From assembly GCA_028821235.1 (NCBI GenBank), contig JAPPGV010000147.1, forward strand, positions 1 through 55,979: a DNA stretch of 55,979 nucleotides, given 5' to 3'. The DNA comes from a bacterium (GTDB taxonomy: Bacteria > Actinomycetota > Acidimicrobiia > Spongiisociales > Spongiisociaceae). The notes under the pieces were generated by a model that was given only the letters and a program-made list of their open reading frames with translations, did no database searches and was not told the origin of the DNA. The position numbers and the translations under genes were made by a program. Positions 28,060-36,298 of this stretch are shown here, one piece after another. Each line of letters opens with the position of its first letter. The stretch's first letter is position 1.

Positions 28060-28068
28060 TGCTATGAT
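28060..28068 (+). promoter_or_regulatory. Candidate extended -10 promoter for the rimP-nusA-infB operon
   Basis: TGCTATGAT at 28060-28068 is an extended -10 box (TGn plus TATGAT), 34 nt past the proS stop. No good -35 hexamer sits 16-18 nt upstream, which is common with extended -10 promoters. Transcription would start near 28075, just ahead of the terminator-like hairpin described next. Confidence 0.45.
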
Positions 28069-28106
28069 TCTCGGCGAGACACTCGAAGGACGTGACTTTG
28101 TGCTAC

Positions 28107-28133
28107 AAGGTGGGCGCCCAGCCCGCTTTTTTT
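28107..28133 (+). terminator. Rho-independent terminator/attenuator in the rimP leader
   Basis: GTGGGC (28110-28115) pairs with GCCCGC (28121-28126) around the loop GCCCA. It is followed at once by seven T residues (28127-28133), and three further weak pairs extend the stem. It stands 118 nt before rimP and about 30 nt after the candidate promoter. It would therefore end transcription early unless anti-terminated. Alternatively it is just the terminator of the proS operon. Leader attenuation ahead of rimP-nusA is known in other bacteria. Confidence 0.75.
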
Positions 28134-28250
28134 ATTGTAGAAACCGGCTGGCCGGCGCATCCCGCCGCGCCGGGAGCCCGACATGCCTCCACGCAGAAGC
28201 GGCTGGTGGCGCTCTCTTCCGTAACGGATGGTGGCTCGGAGCCGGGGCCC

Positions 28251-28748
28251 ATGAGTGTTGAGAAACGGCTTGGAGACCTGTTCGAGCAGCACCTGGCCGG
28301 CCAGGGCCTGGAGCTCGACTATCTCCAGGTGGCCGGCAGGGGTCCGCGGATAGTCAGGGTGATCGTCGATCGCGACGGCGGGGTGGGGGTCGACCAGTTG
28401 GCGGCCGTGTCCCGCTCCCTGTCACGCCAGCTCGACCGCCTTGATCCTTTCGAGGGTTCCTATTCGCTGGAGGTGTCCTCGCCGGGGCTCGAGCGCGCCC
28501 TTCACCTTCCCCGCCACTTCCACAAGTCGATCGGCCGGGACGTGGTCATCAAGACCGACGTAGACGTGGCTGGTCACCGGCACCATCGGGGCGTGCTGGA
28601 AGCTGCCGACTCGGATGGTTGTTCCGTGCGGGTCGACGGTGAGTCGAGGCTGATCGGGTACGGACAGATCCGGTCGGCGCGCACGCGGTTCGAGTGGAAC
28701 AGGCAAGGCAGGGCGACCAGGAAGTCGGGGTATCGGGATGAAGATTGA
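28251..28748 (+). CDS. rimP: Ribosome maturation factor RimP
   Basis: A 165-aa protein for 30S subunit maturation. Recognisable segments are VRVIVDRDGGVGVDQLAAV, LEVSSPGLERALHLPRHF and the C-terminal SH3-like domain with VRVDGESRLIGY. I start at ATG 28251 (MSVEKRLGDLFEQHL); the open frame extends upstream to 28092 but would run through the leader hairpin. It overlaps nusA by 11 nt, which implies coupling of the two. Confidence 0.93.
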   Translation: MSVEKRLGDLFEQHLAGQGLELDYLQVAGRGPRIVRVIVDRDGGVGVDQLAAVSRSLSRQLDRLDPFEGSYSLEVSSPGLERALHLPRHFHKSIGRDVVIKTDVDVAGHRHHRGVLEAADSDGCSVRVDGESRLIGYGQIRSARTRFEWNRQGRATRKSGYRDED

Positions 28749-29760
28749 CTACCGGGTCATGGAGGCCCTCGAGATGCTGGAGCGGGAGCGAGGTATTCCT
28801 GTCGACACGATCCTCGCTGCCCTGGCCAACGCTCTGGTGTCGGCCTACAAGCGGACTCCGGGAGCTGCTGAGGAGGCCCGCGTGACCATCGAGCCGGACT
28901 CCGGCGAGATCATCGTCTACGCCCAGGAGCTCGATGACGACGGAAACGTCATCGAGGAGTGGGAGGACACCTCCACGGACTTCGGTCGGATAGCCGCCAG
29001 CACCGCCAAGCAGGTGATCGCCCAGCAGCTCCGGGAAGCCAAGCGAGAGCAGGTGTTCGACGCCTACGAGGGCCGGGAGGGCGACCTGGTCACCGGCATG
29101 GTGCAGCAGCATGACAACCGGTACACGATCCTCGACCTGGGAAACGCCGAGGCGATGATGCCCGGTTCCGAGAGGATTCCCTACGAACGGCTGGAGCGAG
29201 GCGCCCGGGCGAAGGCCTTGATCATCGAGGTTCGGCGGGAGACCAAGGGCCCGCAGATCGTGGTGTCGCGCTCCCATCCCGACCTGGTTCGCCGGCTGCT
29301 CGAGCTGGCGGTGCCGGAGTTGCTGGACGGCACGGTGACGATCCGATCGATAGCCCGGGAAGCCGGCCATCGAACCAAGATCGCGGTGGTGTCCAACGAT
29401 CCCAACGTAGATCCGAAAGGCGCTTGTGTAGGCGCCCGTGGCTCCCGGGTACGCAACGTTGTGAACGAGCTGCGGGGCGAGAAGGTGGACGTGGTGCAGT
29501 GGCGCGAGGACACGGCCCAATTCATCGGCGAAGCCCTCGGCCCGGCCAAGGTGCGTGACGTACAGGTCGATGAGGAGGAGAAGTCGGCCGTGGTGATCGT
29601 GAGCGAGCACCAGCTCTCGCTGGCCATAGGCCGGGAAGGTCAGAACGCCCGGTTGGCCACCCGGCTAACCGGCTACCGCATCGACATACAGAGCGACTCC
29701 AGATCCCCGCGTCATACTCGCGAGCGGGGACGCGGTCCGGTCACCGCCGGTGGCCGGTAA
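28738..29760 (+). CDS. nusA: Transcription termination/antitermination factor NusA
   Basis: A 340-aa NusA. It has the N-terminal RNA polymerase-binding domain (KIDYRVMEALEMLERERGI), an S1 domain (GREGDLVTGMVQQHDNRYTI), and KH domains with VDPKGACVGARGSRVRNVV and LAIGREGQNARLATRLTGY. It lacks the acidic C-terminal repeats of enterobacterial NusA, as is usual in actinobacteria. No ylxR (DUF448) gene stands between it and infB; only 42 nt separate them. Confidence 0.96.
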   Translation: MKIDYRVMEALEMLERERGIPVDTILAALANALVSAYKRTPGAAEEARVTIEPDSGEIIVYAQELDDDGNVIEEWEDTSTDFGRIAASTAKQVIAQQLREAKREQVFDAYEGREGDLVTGMVQQHDNRYTILDLGNAEAMMPGSERIPYERLERGARAKALIIEVRRETKGPQIVVSRSHPDLVRRLLELAVPELLDGTVTIRSIAREAGHRTKIAVVSNDPNVDPKGACVGARGSRVRNVVNELRGEKVDVVQWREDTAQFIGEALGPAKVRDVQVDEEEKSAVVIVSEHQLSLAIGREGQNARLATRLTGYRIDIQSDSRSPRHTRERGRGPVTAGGR

Positions 29761-29802
29761 GAGCCGCACCCTCGTGAGGGAACATCGGGAGCGTAGGCAG
29801 CC

Positions 29803-31827
29803 ATGGTGACCAAGCGCATCTACGAGTTGGCCAAGGAGCTGGGCCTCACCTCCCGTGACGTTCTGGCCACGGCGCAGGACCTGGGACTGCCGGTTACCAC
29901 CGCCTCCTCCGGGTTGGATCCGGGCGATGCCGAGGCCCTTCGCTCCATGCTCCTTCCGGAGGAGCCCGAGGAAGATGTCGCCGACGCTTCCGAACAGGCG
30001 CCCGACCCGGCCGATGACACCCCCGCTCCCGAACCCGAATACACCGAGCCCGAAATCGAGGTCATCGTGGTGCCCGCCGGGGTGTCGGTGCTCGAGATGG
30101 CGAGAGCCATGCGCCAGCCCGTGGGCGAGCTCGTCAAGCAACTGCTGTCGATGGGGCTGATGGCGGCCGCCGCGGCGCCCGTTCCGCCCGAGGCCATCGA
30201 GCCCCTGGCGGAGCACTTCGGGATCATGGTGGAAGTCGAGAAGGACGCGGAGCCGGAGGAGGCCGACGAGCCGCTGGTGAAGCCGAAGAGGGTGTTCGAT
30301 GACGATCCCTCCTCCCTGGTCGATCGCCCGCCCGTGGTCACGGTGATGGGGCATGTCGATCACGGCAAGACCACGTTGCTGGACTTCATCCGTAACACCA
30401 ATGTCGTGTCCGGAGAAGCCGGTGGGATCACCCAGCACATCGGCGCCTATCAGGCCACGGTCGATGGCCGTCCGATCACCTTCATCGACACGCCCGGCCA
30501 TGCCGCCTTCACGGCCATGCGGGCCCGGGGCGCCGAGGTGACCGACATCGTGGTGCTGGTGGTGGCGGCTGACGACGGCGTCATGCCACAGACCATCGAG
30601 GCGGTCAGCCACACCATGGCGGCGGACGTGCCGATGATCGTGGCCATCAACAAGATGGATCTCGAGAATGCCGACCCGGTGAGGGTACGGGCCATGCTGA
30701 CCGAGCACGGAATAGTCACGGAAGAACTGGGTGGCGACGTCGTCTCGGTCGAGGTGTCCGCAACGTCCGGGTACGGAATGGACAACCTTCTGGAGATGGT
30801 CGACCTGGTCGCCCAGGTGTCGGAGTTCCAGGCCAACCCGAAGGCCCCGGCGTCGGGAGTGGTGATCGAGAGCCACCTCGATCGAGGGTTGGGTCCGGTC
30901 GGTACGGTGATCGTGCAACGGGGAACTCTGAAAAGGGGGAACTCCCTGGTAGCGGGGACGGTGAGCGGTCGGGCACGGTCCATCATCGATCACAAGGGCC
31001 GCCGCGTCTCCACGGCGACTCCGTCCACTCCGGTGCTGGTGTCCGGATGGGCATCGGTTCCGGCGGCAGGCGACATGTTCGAGGTGGTCAAGAACGACCG
31101 TATAGCCCGGTCCATGGCCGCCGAGCAGGTGGATACGGTCCGGGCCAAGACGCTCGTCGTGCCCACCGCCCGCGAGCGCCTCGGGCAGTTGCTGGAGCGT
31201 TTGCGGTCCCAGGAGCAGACCGAACTCCTCCTGATCATCAAGGCCGACGCCGATGGTTCGGTAGAGGCGATCCGGGAGGCGGTCGGCCGGATCGCCCGCG
31301 AGGGCGGCCGGGTCAACGTGGTGCATGCCGCGGTGGGCGGCATCAACGAGAACGACATCACCCTCGCCGACGCGACCGGCTCGGTGGTGGTCGGCTTCAA
31401 CGTCCGACCCGACCCCAACGCGAGGCGCGCGGCCGCGGCGGCGGGCATCGAGGTGCTCACCTACTCGATCATCTACGAGCTCCTCGACGAGATGGAGCAG
31501 ATGCTGGTCGGCCGGTTGGCGCCGACGCGGGAGGAGACCCTGGTCGGCGTGGCCGAGGTCCGGGCCATCTTCCGCGTGCCGCGCCTGGGTGCGGTGGCCG
31601 GTTGCTACGTGACCGAGGGCAACATCGTGAGAGACGCGAGGGCCCGGGTGGTCCGGGGCGGGAGCGTGGTCTACGACGGTCGTGTGGCGTCACTGCGCCG
31701 GTTCAAGGAGGATGTGCGCGAGGTGGTGGCCGGATACGAGTGTGGTGTTGGGCTCGAACGCTTCCGGGACGTCAAGGAGGGCGACGTCATCGAGACCTAC
31801 CGCATCGATGAGATAGCGGCCACATGA
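29803..31827 (+). CDS. infB: Translation initiation factor IF-2
   Basis: A 674-aa GTPase that places fMet-tRNA on the 30S subunit. An N-terminal IF2N domain ([19 protein letters not shown]) is followed by a short acidic Pro/Glu-rich linker. The G domain has G1 GHVDHGKT at residues 183-190, DTPGHAAF and NKMD. Domains II-IV follow. The N-terminal region is much shorter than in Streptomyces or Mycobacterium, where it is several hundred residues. The reading frame is intact from the ATG, which has GGAGCG upstream. Confidence 0.96.
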   Translation: MVTKRIYELAKELGLTSRDVLATAQDLGLPVTTASSGLDPGDAEALRSMLLPEEPEEDVADASEQAPDPADDTPAPEPEYTEPEIEVIVVPAGVSVLEMARAMRQPVGELVKQLLSMGLMAAAAAPVPPEAIEPLAEHFGIMVEVEKDAEPEEADEPLVKPKRVFDDDPSSLVDRPPVVTVMGHVDHGKTTLLDFIRNTNVVSGEAGGITQHIGAYQATVDGRPITFIDTPGHAAFTAMRARGAEVTDIVVLVVAADDGVMPQTIEAVSHTMAADVPMIVAINKMDLENADPVRVRAMLTEHGIVTEELGGDVVSVEVSATSGYGMDNLLEMVDLVAQVSEFQANPKAPASGVVIESHLDRGLGPVGTVIVQRGTLKRGNSLVAGTVSGRARSIIDHKGRRVSTATPSTPVLVSGWASVPAAGDMFEVVKNDRIARSMAAEQVDTVRAKTLVVPTARERLGQLLERLRSQEQTELLLIIKADADGSVEAIREAVGRIAREGGRVNVVHAAVGGINENDITLADATGSVVVGFNVRPDPNARRAAAAAGIEVLTYSIIYELLDEMEQMLVGRLAPTREETLVGVAEVRAIFRVPRLGAVAGCYVTEGNIVRDARARVVRGGSVVYDGRVASLRRFKEDVREVVAGYECGVGLERFRDVKEGDVIETYRIDEIAAT

Positions 31828-31848
31828 TCGTGCTGACGTGAGTTCCCC

Positions 31849-32151
31849 ATGGCGAGCATGCACGCAGCGGCGCTCCGGGTTGATCTGCGTTTGCGGGATG
31901 TTCATTCGCTGAAGGCCAAGCGGCAACGGATCGCTCGGCTGTCCGCCAAACTGCGCCGGGCCTTCCCTGTGGCGTTTGCCGAGGTCGATCACCATGACCA
32001 GTGGCAGCGGACCGCCGTGGGGGTGGGCATCGTCTCTTCGCACGCGACACAACTGGAGATGGCGGTCCATTCGGTGTGCCGCTTCTTCGATCGGTGGGAG
32101 GAGGCCGAAGTCCTCTCGGTCGGGGTTTCCTACCTGGAGGACCCGCCATGA
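31849..32151 (+). CDS. DUF503 family protein (YlxP)
   Basis: A 100-aa small protein with the DUF503 pattern: an N-terminal RVDLRLRDVHSLKAKRQRIA, then AEVDHHDQWQRTAVGVGIVS, and a C-terminal RWEEAEVLSVGVSYL. It sits between infB and rbfA, its usual place in Firmicutes and Actinobacteria, where it has been linked to ribosome maturation. Biochemical activity is not settled. It is followed 13 nt later by rbfA. Confidence 0.88.
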   Translation: MASMHAAALRVDLRLRDVHSLKAKRQRIARLSAKLRRAFPVAFAEVDHHDQWQRTAVGVGIVSSHATQLEMAVHSVCRFFDRWEEAEVLSVGVSYLEDPP

Positions 32152-32164
32152 TGGAGGGGACAGG

Positions 32165-32515
32165 ATGGGTCTGAGGCTGCGCCGGGTCAACGAGATCCTC
32201 AGGGAGGTCATCGCGGAGGAGTGCCAGAACCTCAAGGATCCCCGCATCGGGTTCCTGACGGTGACCGGGGTGTCCGCGTCCCCGGACCTCCGCAAGGCCG
32301 AGGTCTACTACACCGTTCTGGGCGACGAAGAGACCGAGGCCCGGACCGCCGAGGCGCTGGCGGCGGCGGCCTCCCGGATCCGCGCCGCGGTCGGTCCGCA
32401 GGTGCGGATGAAGTACCTCCCCGAGTTGAGGTTCGTTCCCGATCCGGCCGTGGCGCATGCCCGGCGGATAGAGGAGATACTGAGGAACATGGACGGGCAA
32501 GGCGGGAGCCGGTGA
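32165..32515 (+). CDS. rbfA: Ribosome-binding factor A
   Basis: A 116-aa KH-like cold-shock 30S maturation factor. It shows RRVNEILREVIAEECQNLKD, PRIGFLTVTGVSASPDL and KAEVYYTVLG, then MKYLPELRFVPDPAVAHARR with the usual C-terminal helix. The start at ATG 32165 has GGGGACAGG close by. The stop shares a base with the start of the DHH phosphoesterase gene. Confidence 0.94.
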   Translation: MGLRLRRVNEILREVIAEECQNLKDPRIGFLTVTGVSASPDLRKAEVYYTVLGDEETEARTAEALAAAASRIRAAVGPQVRMKYLPELRFVPDPAVAHARRIEEILRNMDGQGGSR

Positions 32516-33483
32516 TGCCGGGAGTGAGCCGTGGCCTCAGGGACGCGGCCCGCGCCGTCCGGGAGGCCCGTACGCTGGTCACCACGGGCCATGTCAAGCC
32601 GGATGGCGATGCCCTGGGGTCAGCCCTGGGCCTGGCTCTGGCGGCCCGCGCCGCGGGTTGCTCGGCACGAGTCTGCTTCGGGGAGCGCTTCGTCCTGGGA
32701 CGGCAATTCGGTTTCCTGGATGCCCGTCCGGTGGTTGATCCCGCCGAGGCGGGTGCGCCCGACGTGCTGGTGGCCTTTGACTGCAATGACCTGGACCGGC
32801 TCGGCCCGGAACTGGTCCCGGTGGTCGAGGCGGCCGGGACGGTGGTGATGATCGACCATCACGTGGCGGGTCCCGGATTCGGAGACATCAGGGTTTGTGA
32901 CCCGGATGCTCCGGCGGCCGCGCTGCTCTGCTACCGCCTGATCAGGCTGATCGGATGGGATGTCTCGCCGGCAGCAGCCACGGCCCTGCTGCTGGGCCTG
33001 GTTACCGACACCGGTCGCTTCCAGTACGGCAACACGAATCCCGAGGTCCTCCGGGCGGCGGCGGAGCTGGTGGAAGCGGGGGCGCGCCCGGAGGTGATCG
33101 GGCAGTCCGTCTACGAGTCGATGGCGTTCGGGTACCTCGGCGTGGCCGGAGCGGTCCTGTCCCGGGCCACGCTGGAGCCGGCTCATGCCCTCGTGTGGTC
33201 CTACGTCATCCAGGAAGATCTCGGGCGCCACGGAATCGACATGGAGGACGCCGACGCCCTGATCGACGACATCCGGGTGGCTCGCGAGGCCGAGGTGGCG
33301 CTGTTGCTCAAAGAGCAGCCCGGCGGGGAGTGGAAGCTGAGCCTGAGATCCCGCCGCCACGTAGATGTAGCGGCCATAGCGGAGACGATGGGTGGTGGCG
33401 GTCACCACCGCGCCGCCGGATGCTCGTTCTCCGGCACCCGGGACGAAGCGGTCGAAATGGTCAGGAAACGGCTGGCCGGGTGA
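32515..33483 (+). CDS. nrnA: Oligoribonuclease/pAp phosphatase NrnA-like (DHH/DHHA1)
   Basis: A 322-aa DHH-family phosphoesterase that degrades nanoRNAs and 3'-phosphoadenosine 5'-phosphate. Motifs are TTGHVKPDGDALGSALGL, VAFDCNDLDRLG, VMIDHHVAGPGFG (the DHH), LVTDTGRFQYGNT, and the DHHA1 signature MGGGGHHRAAGCSF. ATG 32515 overlaps the rbfA stop by one base (TGATG). A GTG of truB overlaps its own stop. Location between rbfA and truB is the standard one. Confidence 0.93.
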   Translation: MPGVSRGLRDAARAVREARTLVTTGHVKPDGDALGSALGLALAARAAGCSARVCFGERFVLGRQFGFLDARPVVDPAEAGAPDVLVAFDCNDLDRLGPELVPVVEAAGTVVMIDHHVAGPGFGDIRVCDPDAPAAALLCYRLIRLIGWDVSPAAATALLLGLVTDTGRFQYGNTNPEVLRAAAELVEAGARPEVIGQSVYESMAFGYLGVAGAVLSRATLEPAHALVWSYVIQEDLGRHGIDMEDADALIDDIRVAREAEVALLLKEQPGGEWKLSLRSRRHVDVAAIAETMGGGGHHRAAGCSFSGTRDEAVEMVRKRLAG

Positions 33484-34361
33484 GTTCCGGGTCAGGATTC
33501 GTGCTGGTCGACAAGGCCGGCGGGTGGACATCCCATGACGTGGTGGCCAAGTGTCGCCGGATCCTCGGCATGCGCCGCATCGGGCACGCAGGCACCCTCG
33601 ATCCCATGGCCACCGGCCTGCTCGTCCTCGGCATCGGGAGGGCCACCCGGTTGCTGCGCTTCGTCACCGACCTGCCCAAGGAGTACGAGGCCACGGCCCG
33701 ATTCGGCGTGGCCACCGACAGTCTGGATGCCGACGGCGAGGAGACGGAGCGGGCGCCGATGAGCATCGATCGTGAGGATGTCGTCGGTGCCATGGATCGC
33801 TTCAGGGGGGAGATCCTCCAGACACCGCCGATGGTGTCGGCGGTGAAGGTGGGCGGCAAGCGCCTGCATGAGCTGGCCAGGCGCGGCGAGGAGGTGGAAC
33901 GGCCGGCCCGGAGGGTGAGGGTGCACCGGCTGGACCTCGAGGGGTTCTCGGCCGGCCCGTTCCCGGAGGTCCGCCTCCGGGTGGTGGGAGGGAGCGGCCT
34001 CTACGTCCGGGTGCTGGCCGACGACCTGGCCAGGGCCCTTGGAGGGCGCGCCCATCTGAGTTCCCTCCGCAGGGTGGCCAGCGGCAGCCTCCGGGTGGAA
34101 GAGGCGTGGACGGTCGACCGGTTGGTGCGCCTCGGCGCCGAGGGTCGGCTGGCCGAAGCGCTGCTGGACCCCGCCGTCGCTCTGTCGCATCTGCCATCCG
34201 TGAGCGTGGATCACGATGAGGCCGTTCGGGTGTCCAGCGGGCAGCGACTGCCTTCCCCTCGAGACCTGGACGGGCACGTTCGGGTGATCGCGGACGGTCG
34301 GCTGCTAGCCGTCTACCGTGCCGGCGATGATCGGCTGGTTCCGGAGGTGGTGCTGGCGTGA
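33480..34361 (+). CDS. truB: tRNA pseudouridine(55) synthase
   Basis: A 293-aa pseudouridine synthase. The catalytic Asp is in RRIGHAGTLDPMATGLLVL. Other conserved parts are DKAGGWTSHDVVAKCR, KEYEATARFGVATDS, QTPPMVSAVKVGGKRLHELA and GGSGLYVRVLADDLA. It converts U55 in the T loop of tRNAs. The start is GTG 33480, overlapping the nrnA stop by 3 bases. Confidence 0.94.
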   Translation: MSSGSGFVLVDKAGGWTSHDVVAKCRRILGMRRIGHAGTLDPMATGLLVLGIGRATRLLRFVTDLPKEYEATARFGVATDSLDADGEETERAPMSIDREDVVGAMDRFRGEILQTPPMVSAVKVGGKRLHELARRGEEVERPARRVRVHRLDLEGFSAGPFPEVRLRVVGGSGLYVRVLADDLARALGGRAHLSSLRRVASGSLRVEEAWTVDRLVRLGAEGRLAEALLDPAVALSHLPSVSVDHDEAVRVSSGQRLPSPRDLDGHVRVIADGRLLAVYRAGDDRLVPEVVLA

Positions 34362-34371
34362 GTCGCGTCCG

Positions 34372-35277
34372 ATGAAGATCTGGAGGGGTGATCCGCTTGC
34401 CTGGGGACCGGGCCCGCATGCGGGGACGGCTGTGACCATCGGCGTGTTCGACGGTGTCCATCGGGGTCACCGGACCCTGTTGGAGGCCCTGTCCGAGAGG
34501 GCTGCCGTAATGGGGGGACTCGAGACGGTCGTGGTCACCTTCGATGTCCATCCCCGCCGGTTCTTCGACCCGATCGACGGGCCGGTCATGCTGGTGACGC
34601 TGTCCCGCCGGCTCGAGCTGCTGGAGTCGGTGGGTGTGGGCCACGTGGGGGTGCTCCCCTTCGCGGAAGTGCGCCATCTCGAACCCGAGGAGTTCATCCG
34701 CCGGGTGGTCTCGGGCGGGTTCAACGCCCGGGCTGTTGTGGTGGGGGAGGGCTTCCGCTACGGAGCGGGGAGAGCAGGGGACGTGGACGACCTGGTGGCA
34801 TCGGGTCGGACCCACGGCTTCCGGGTCGACGCCATCCGGCTACGGGACGGCGAGCGAGGGCCGATCTCGTCTTCCGCGATCCGTCGCCACATCGCGGCGG
34901 GCGAGGTGGCCGCCGCCGCCGGGTTGCTCGGACGGCACCATGAAGTGCCCGGTCGGCGCGTGGTACCGGAGGGAGGGGATGCCTCGACCATGGCCGTGGA
35001 GGTGGACTGGTCGATGGCGGTGCCAGGATCGGGTGTCTACGCCGTGACGGTCGGCGCGGCCGGTCCCGGCGCCTGCTCGATCGGCGGTACCGGCCGGCCG
35101 CTCCGGGTCCGCCTGCCGGATCGGAGGACCGGCCGGGTCCCGGGTGACCGCCTGGCCCTGACCTTCATCGACCGCCTCCGCCCTGCGCCGCCGGGAGGCC
35201 ATGCCCCGCCAGGGATCACCGCGGCGGATCTTGCCGGGGCGCGTCGCCTCATGGGTGGTTCCTCGCCTAGAGCCTGA
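34372..35277 (+). CDS. ribF: Bifunctional riboflavin kinase/FAD synthetase-like, with a degenerate kinase half
   Basis: A 301-aa RibF-like protein. The N-terminal FMN adenylyltransferase half has TIGVFDGVHRGHRTLLEAL (HxGH-type motif), VVTFDVHPRRFF and SSAIRRHIAAGEVAAA. The C-terminal riboflavin kinase half, about residues 190-290, lacks the usual PTAN motif and the downstream HLLDF/DLYG block. It reads GRRVVPEGGDASTMAVEVDW, then PGSGVYAVTVGAAGPGA. FAD synthesis looks possible; riboflavin phosphorylation is doubtful. I start at ATG 34372, which lies 10 nt after the truB stop. Confidence 0.85.
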   Translation: MKIWRGDPLAWGPGPHAGTAVTIGVFDGVHRGHRTLLEALSERAAVMGGLETVVVTFDVHPRRFFDPIDGPVMLVTLSRRLELLESVGVGHVGVLPFAEVRHLEPEEFIRRVVSGGFNARAVVVGEGFRYGAGRAGDVDDLVASGRTHGFRVDAIRLRDGERGPISSSAIRRHIAAGEVAAAAGLLGRHHEVPGRRVVPEGGDASTMAVEVDWSMAVPGSGVYAVTVGAAGPGACSIGGTGRPLRVRLPDRRTGRVPGDRLALTFIDRLRPAPPGGHAPPGITAADLAGARRLMGGSSPRA

Positions 35278-35400
35278 GCCCGCCCCGGAGAGTGAGAAAC
35301 ATAGGGGTTGAACTCCGGCGGATACGGGTCCACGATGGACGTCACAGGGCGATCTTGGGGACGGAGCACACCGGTAAGCGACATGATTGGATGATTTCAA

Positions 35401-35601
35401 GTGGACGATCGAGACCGCAACGGGCAGCTCATTCGGGCCTATCTGGCCGTATTCGAGCTCACCTACTTGCGCATCCTGCTGGCGGTCCTGCAATTCCAGC
35501 GTTGGGCCATGATCACCTTCTACCGCCTGGTGTTCGGGATCGACAAGCGCCCGCCGCCCCGACCGACGCAGGCCGAGCTCCGCGAGAGGTACGGGCGGTG
35601 A
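35401..35601 (+). CDS. Small hypothetical protein (66 aa)
   Basis: A GTG-initiated frame. The middle is hydrophobic and aromatic ([20 protein letters not shown], then [15 protein letters not shown]), so it may associate with the membrane. It ends in a Pro/Arg-rich tail with [16 protein letters not shown] do not recognise a family. It sits alone between ribF and rpsO, with about 120 nt upstream of it. The ribosome-binding site is weak, so the protein is probable, not certain. Confidence 0.5.
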   Translation: MDDRDRNGQLIRAYLAVFELTYLRILLAVLQFQRWAMITFYRLVFGIDKRPPPRPTQAELRERYGR

Positions 35602-35713
35602 CACGCGGCTGTCAGCGGGCTGTCGCGCACCGGATCGCCGGGAGGGTGCTACACTCCACCCGGTTCCCACTTCTATACATGCCGGTTTGGGATGTGCTGA
35701 TCGAGTGAGAGAG

Positions 35714-35971
35714 ATGAGAGCGACCCAGGAAGTAATTGCCGATTTCGGCGCTCACGACAGCGACACCGGATCTCCTGAGGTCCAGGTTGCGTTGCTCTCC
35801 CAGCGAATCCGGCACCTGACCGAGCACCTGCGCGAGCACAAGCATGACCATCACAGCCGCCGAGGCCTATTGATGATGGTGGGTAAGCGGAAGCGGTTGC
35901 TGGACTACCTTCGGAAGAACGATGCCGAGCGGTATCGTCGGGTGATCGCCAAGCTCGGATTGCGTCGATAG
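35714..35971 (+). CDS. rpsO: 30S ribosomal protein S15
   Basis: An 85-aa S15 that binds the central domain of 16S rRNA. It contains [34 protein letters not shown] and [16 protein letters not shown]. The ATG at 35714 gives a length close to the usual 89 aa; an in-frame GTG at 35705 is possible. It is followed by pnp, as in most bacteria, with a structured intergenic region. Confidence 0.96.
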   Translation: MRATQEVIADFGAHDSDTGSPEVQVALLSQRIRHLTEHLREHKHDHHSRRGLLMMVGKRKRLLDYLRKNDAERYRRVIAKLGLRR

Positions 35972-36010
35972 CACTCCGTGGAGACGGTCGTTCCGTATCA
36001 AGAACGGACC

Positions 36011-36043
36011 GGCCACCGGCAGCGCTCGCTCGGTCCGGTGGCC
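36011..36043 (+). promoter_or_regulatory. rpsO-pnp intercistronic hairpin
   Basis: GGCCACCGG (36011-36019) is the exact reverse complement of 36035-36043, with a 15-nt loop, 40 nt after the rpsO stop. A second imperfect pairing (CGGTCGTTC with GAACGGACCG) sits just upstream. In Streptomyces and E. coli a hairpin between rpsO and pnp is cut by RNase III and helps PNPase regulate itself. The pairing is visible; that role is inferred from position. Confidence 0.7.
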
Positions 36044-36059
36044 AAGGAAGAAGTGGGAT

Positions 36060-36240
36060 GATTCGAAGCGCCCGTATGGCGCTCATCGATAGTGATGGCT
36101 GATCGGGAAAGTCCCGTAGGCCAACCGAACCACACAAGCAGGCTGGTAGCGCCCGGAGAAACGGCGTAGATCAGTTGTCAGTCGCCATTCCTTCATGACG
36201 CGGCGCAGCTACGAAGCGTCCGGAGGTATGACCACTGGTA
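36060..36240 (+). ncRNA. Candidate structured pnp leader (Actino-pnp type)
   Basis: The 5' leader of pnp contains short perfect stems: AGCGCC/GGCGCT (36067-36083) and CGGGA/TCCCG (36104-36116), followed by a conserved-looking purine-rich stretch. An RNA motif called Actino-pnp is known in the leaders of actinobacterial pnp genes. I could not check the consensus from memory. Position and local stems make this a candidate only. A match by covariance model would settle it. Confidence 0.4.
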
Positions 36241-36298
36241 ATTGGCTTCGCTGCTCTCCGAGCGTTCGGTGCCTGGGCGTACAACTCAAGGAGAGTAT

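Noticed and set aside
28092..28250. An N-terminal extension of RimP
   Set aside because: It would be translated through the terminator hairpin and T-run; the family start fits ATG 28251.
32221..32514. A long upstream extension of the DHH phosphoesterase
   Set aside because: It overlaps rbfA in another frame; ATG 32515 gives the family N-terminus.
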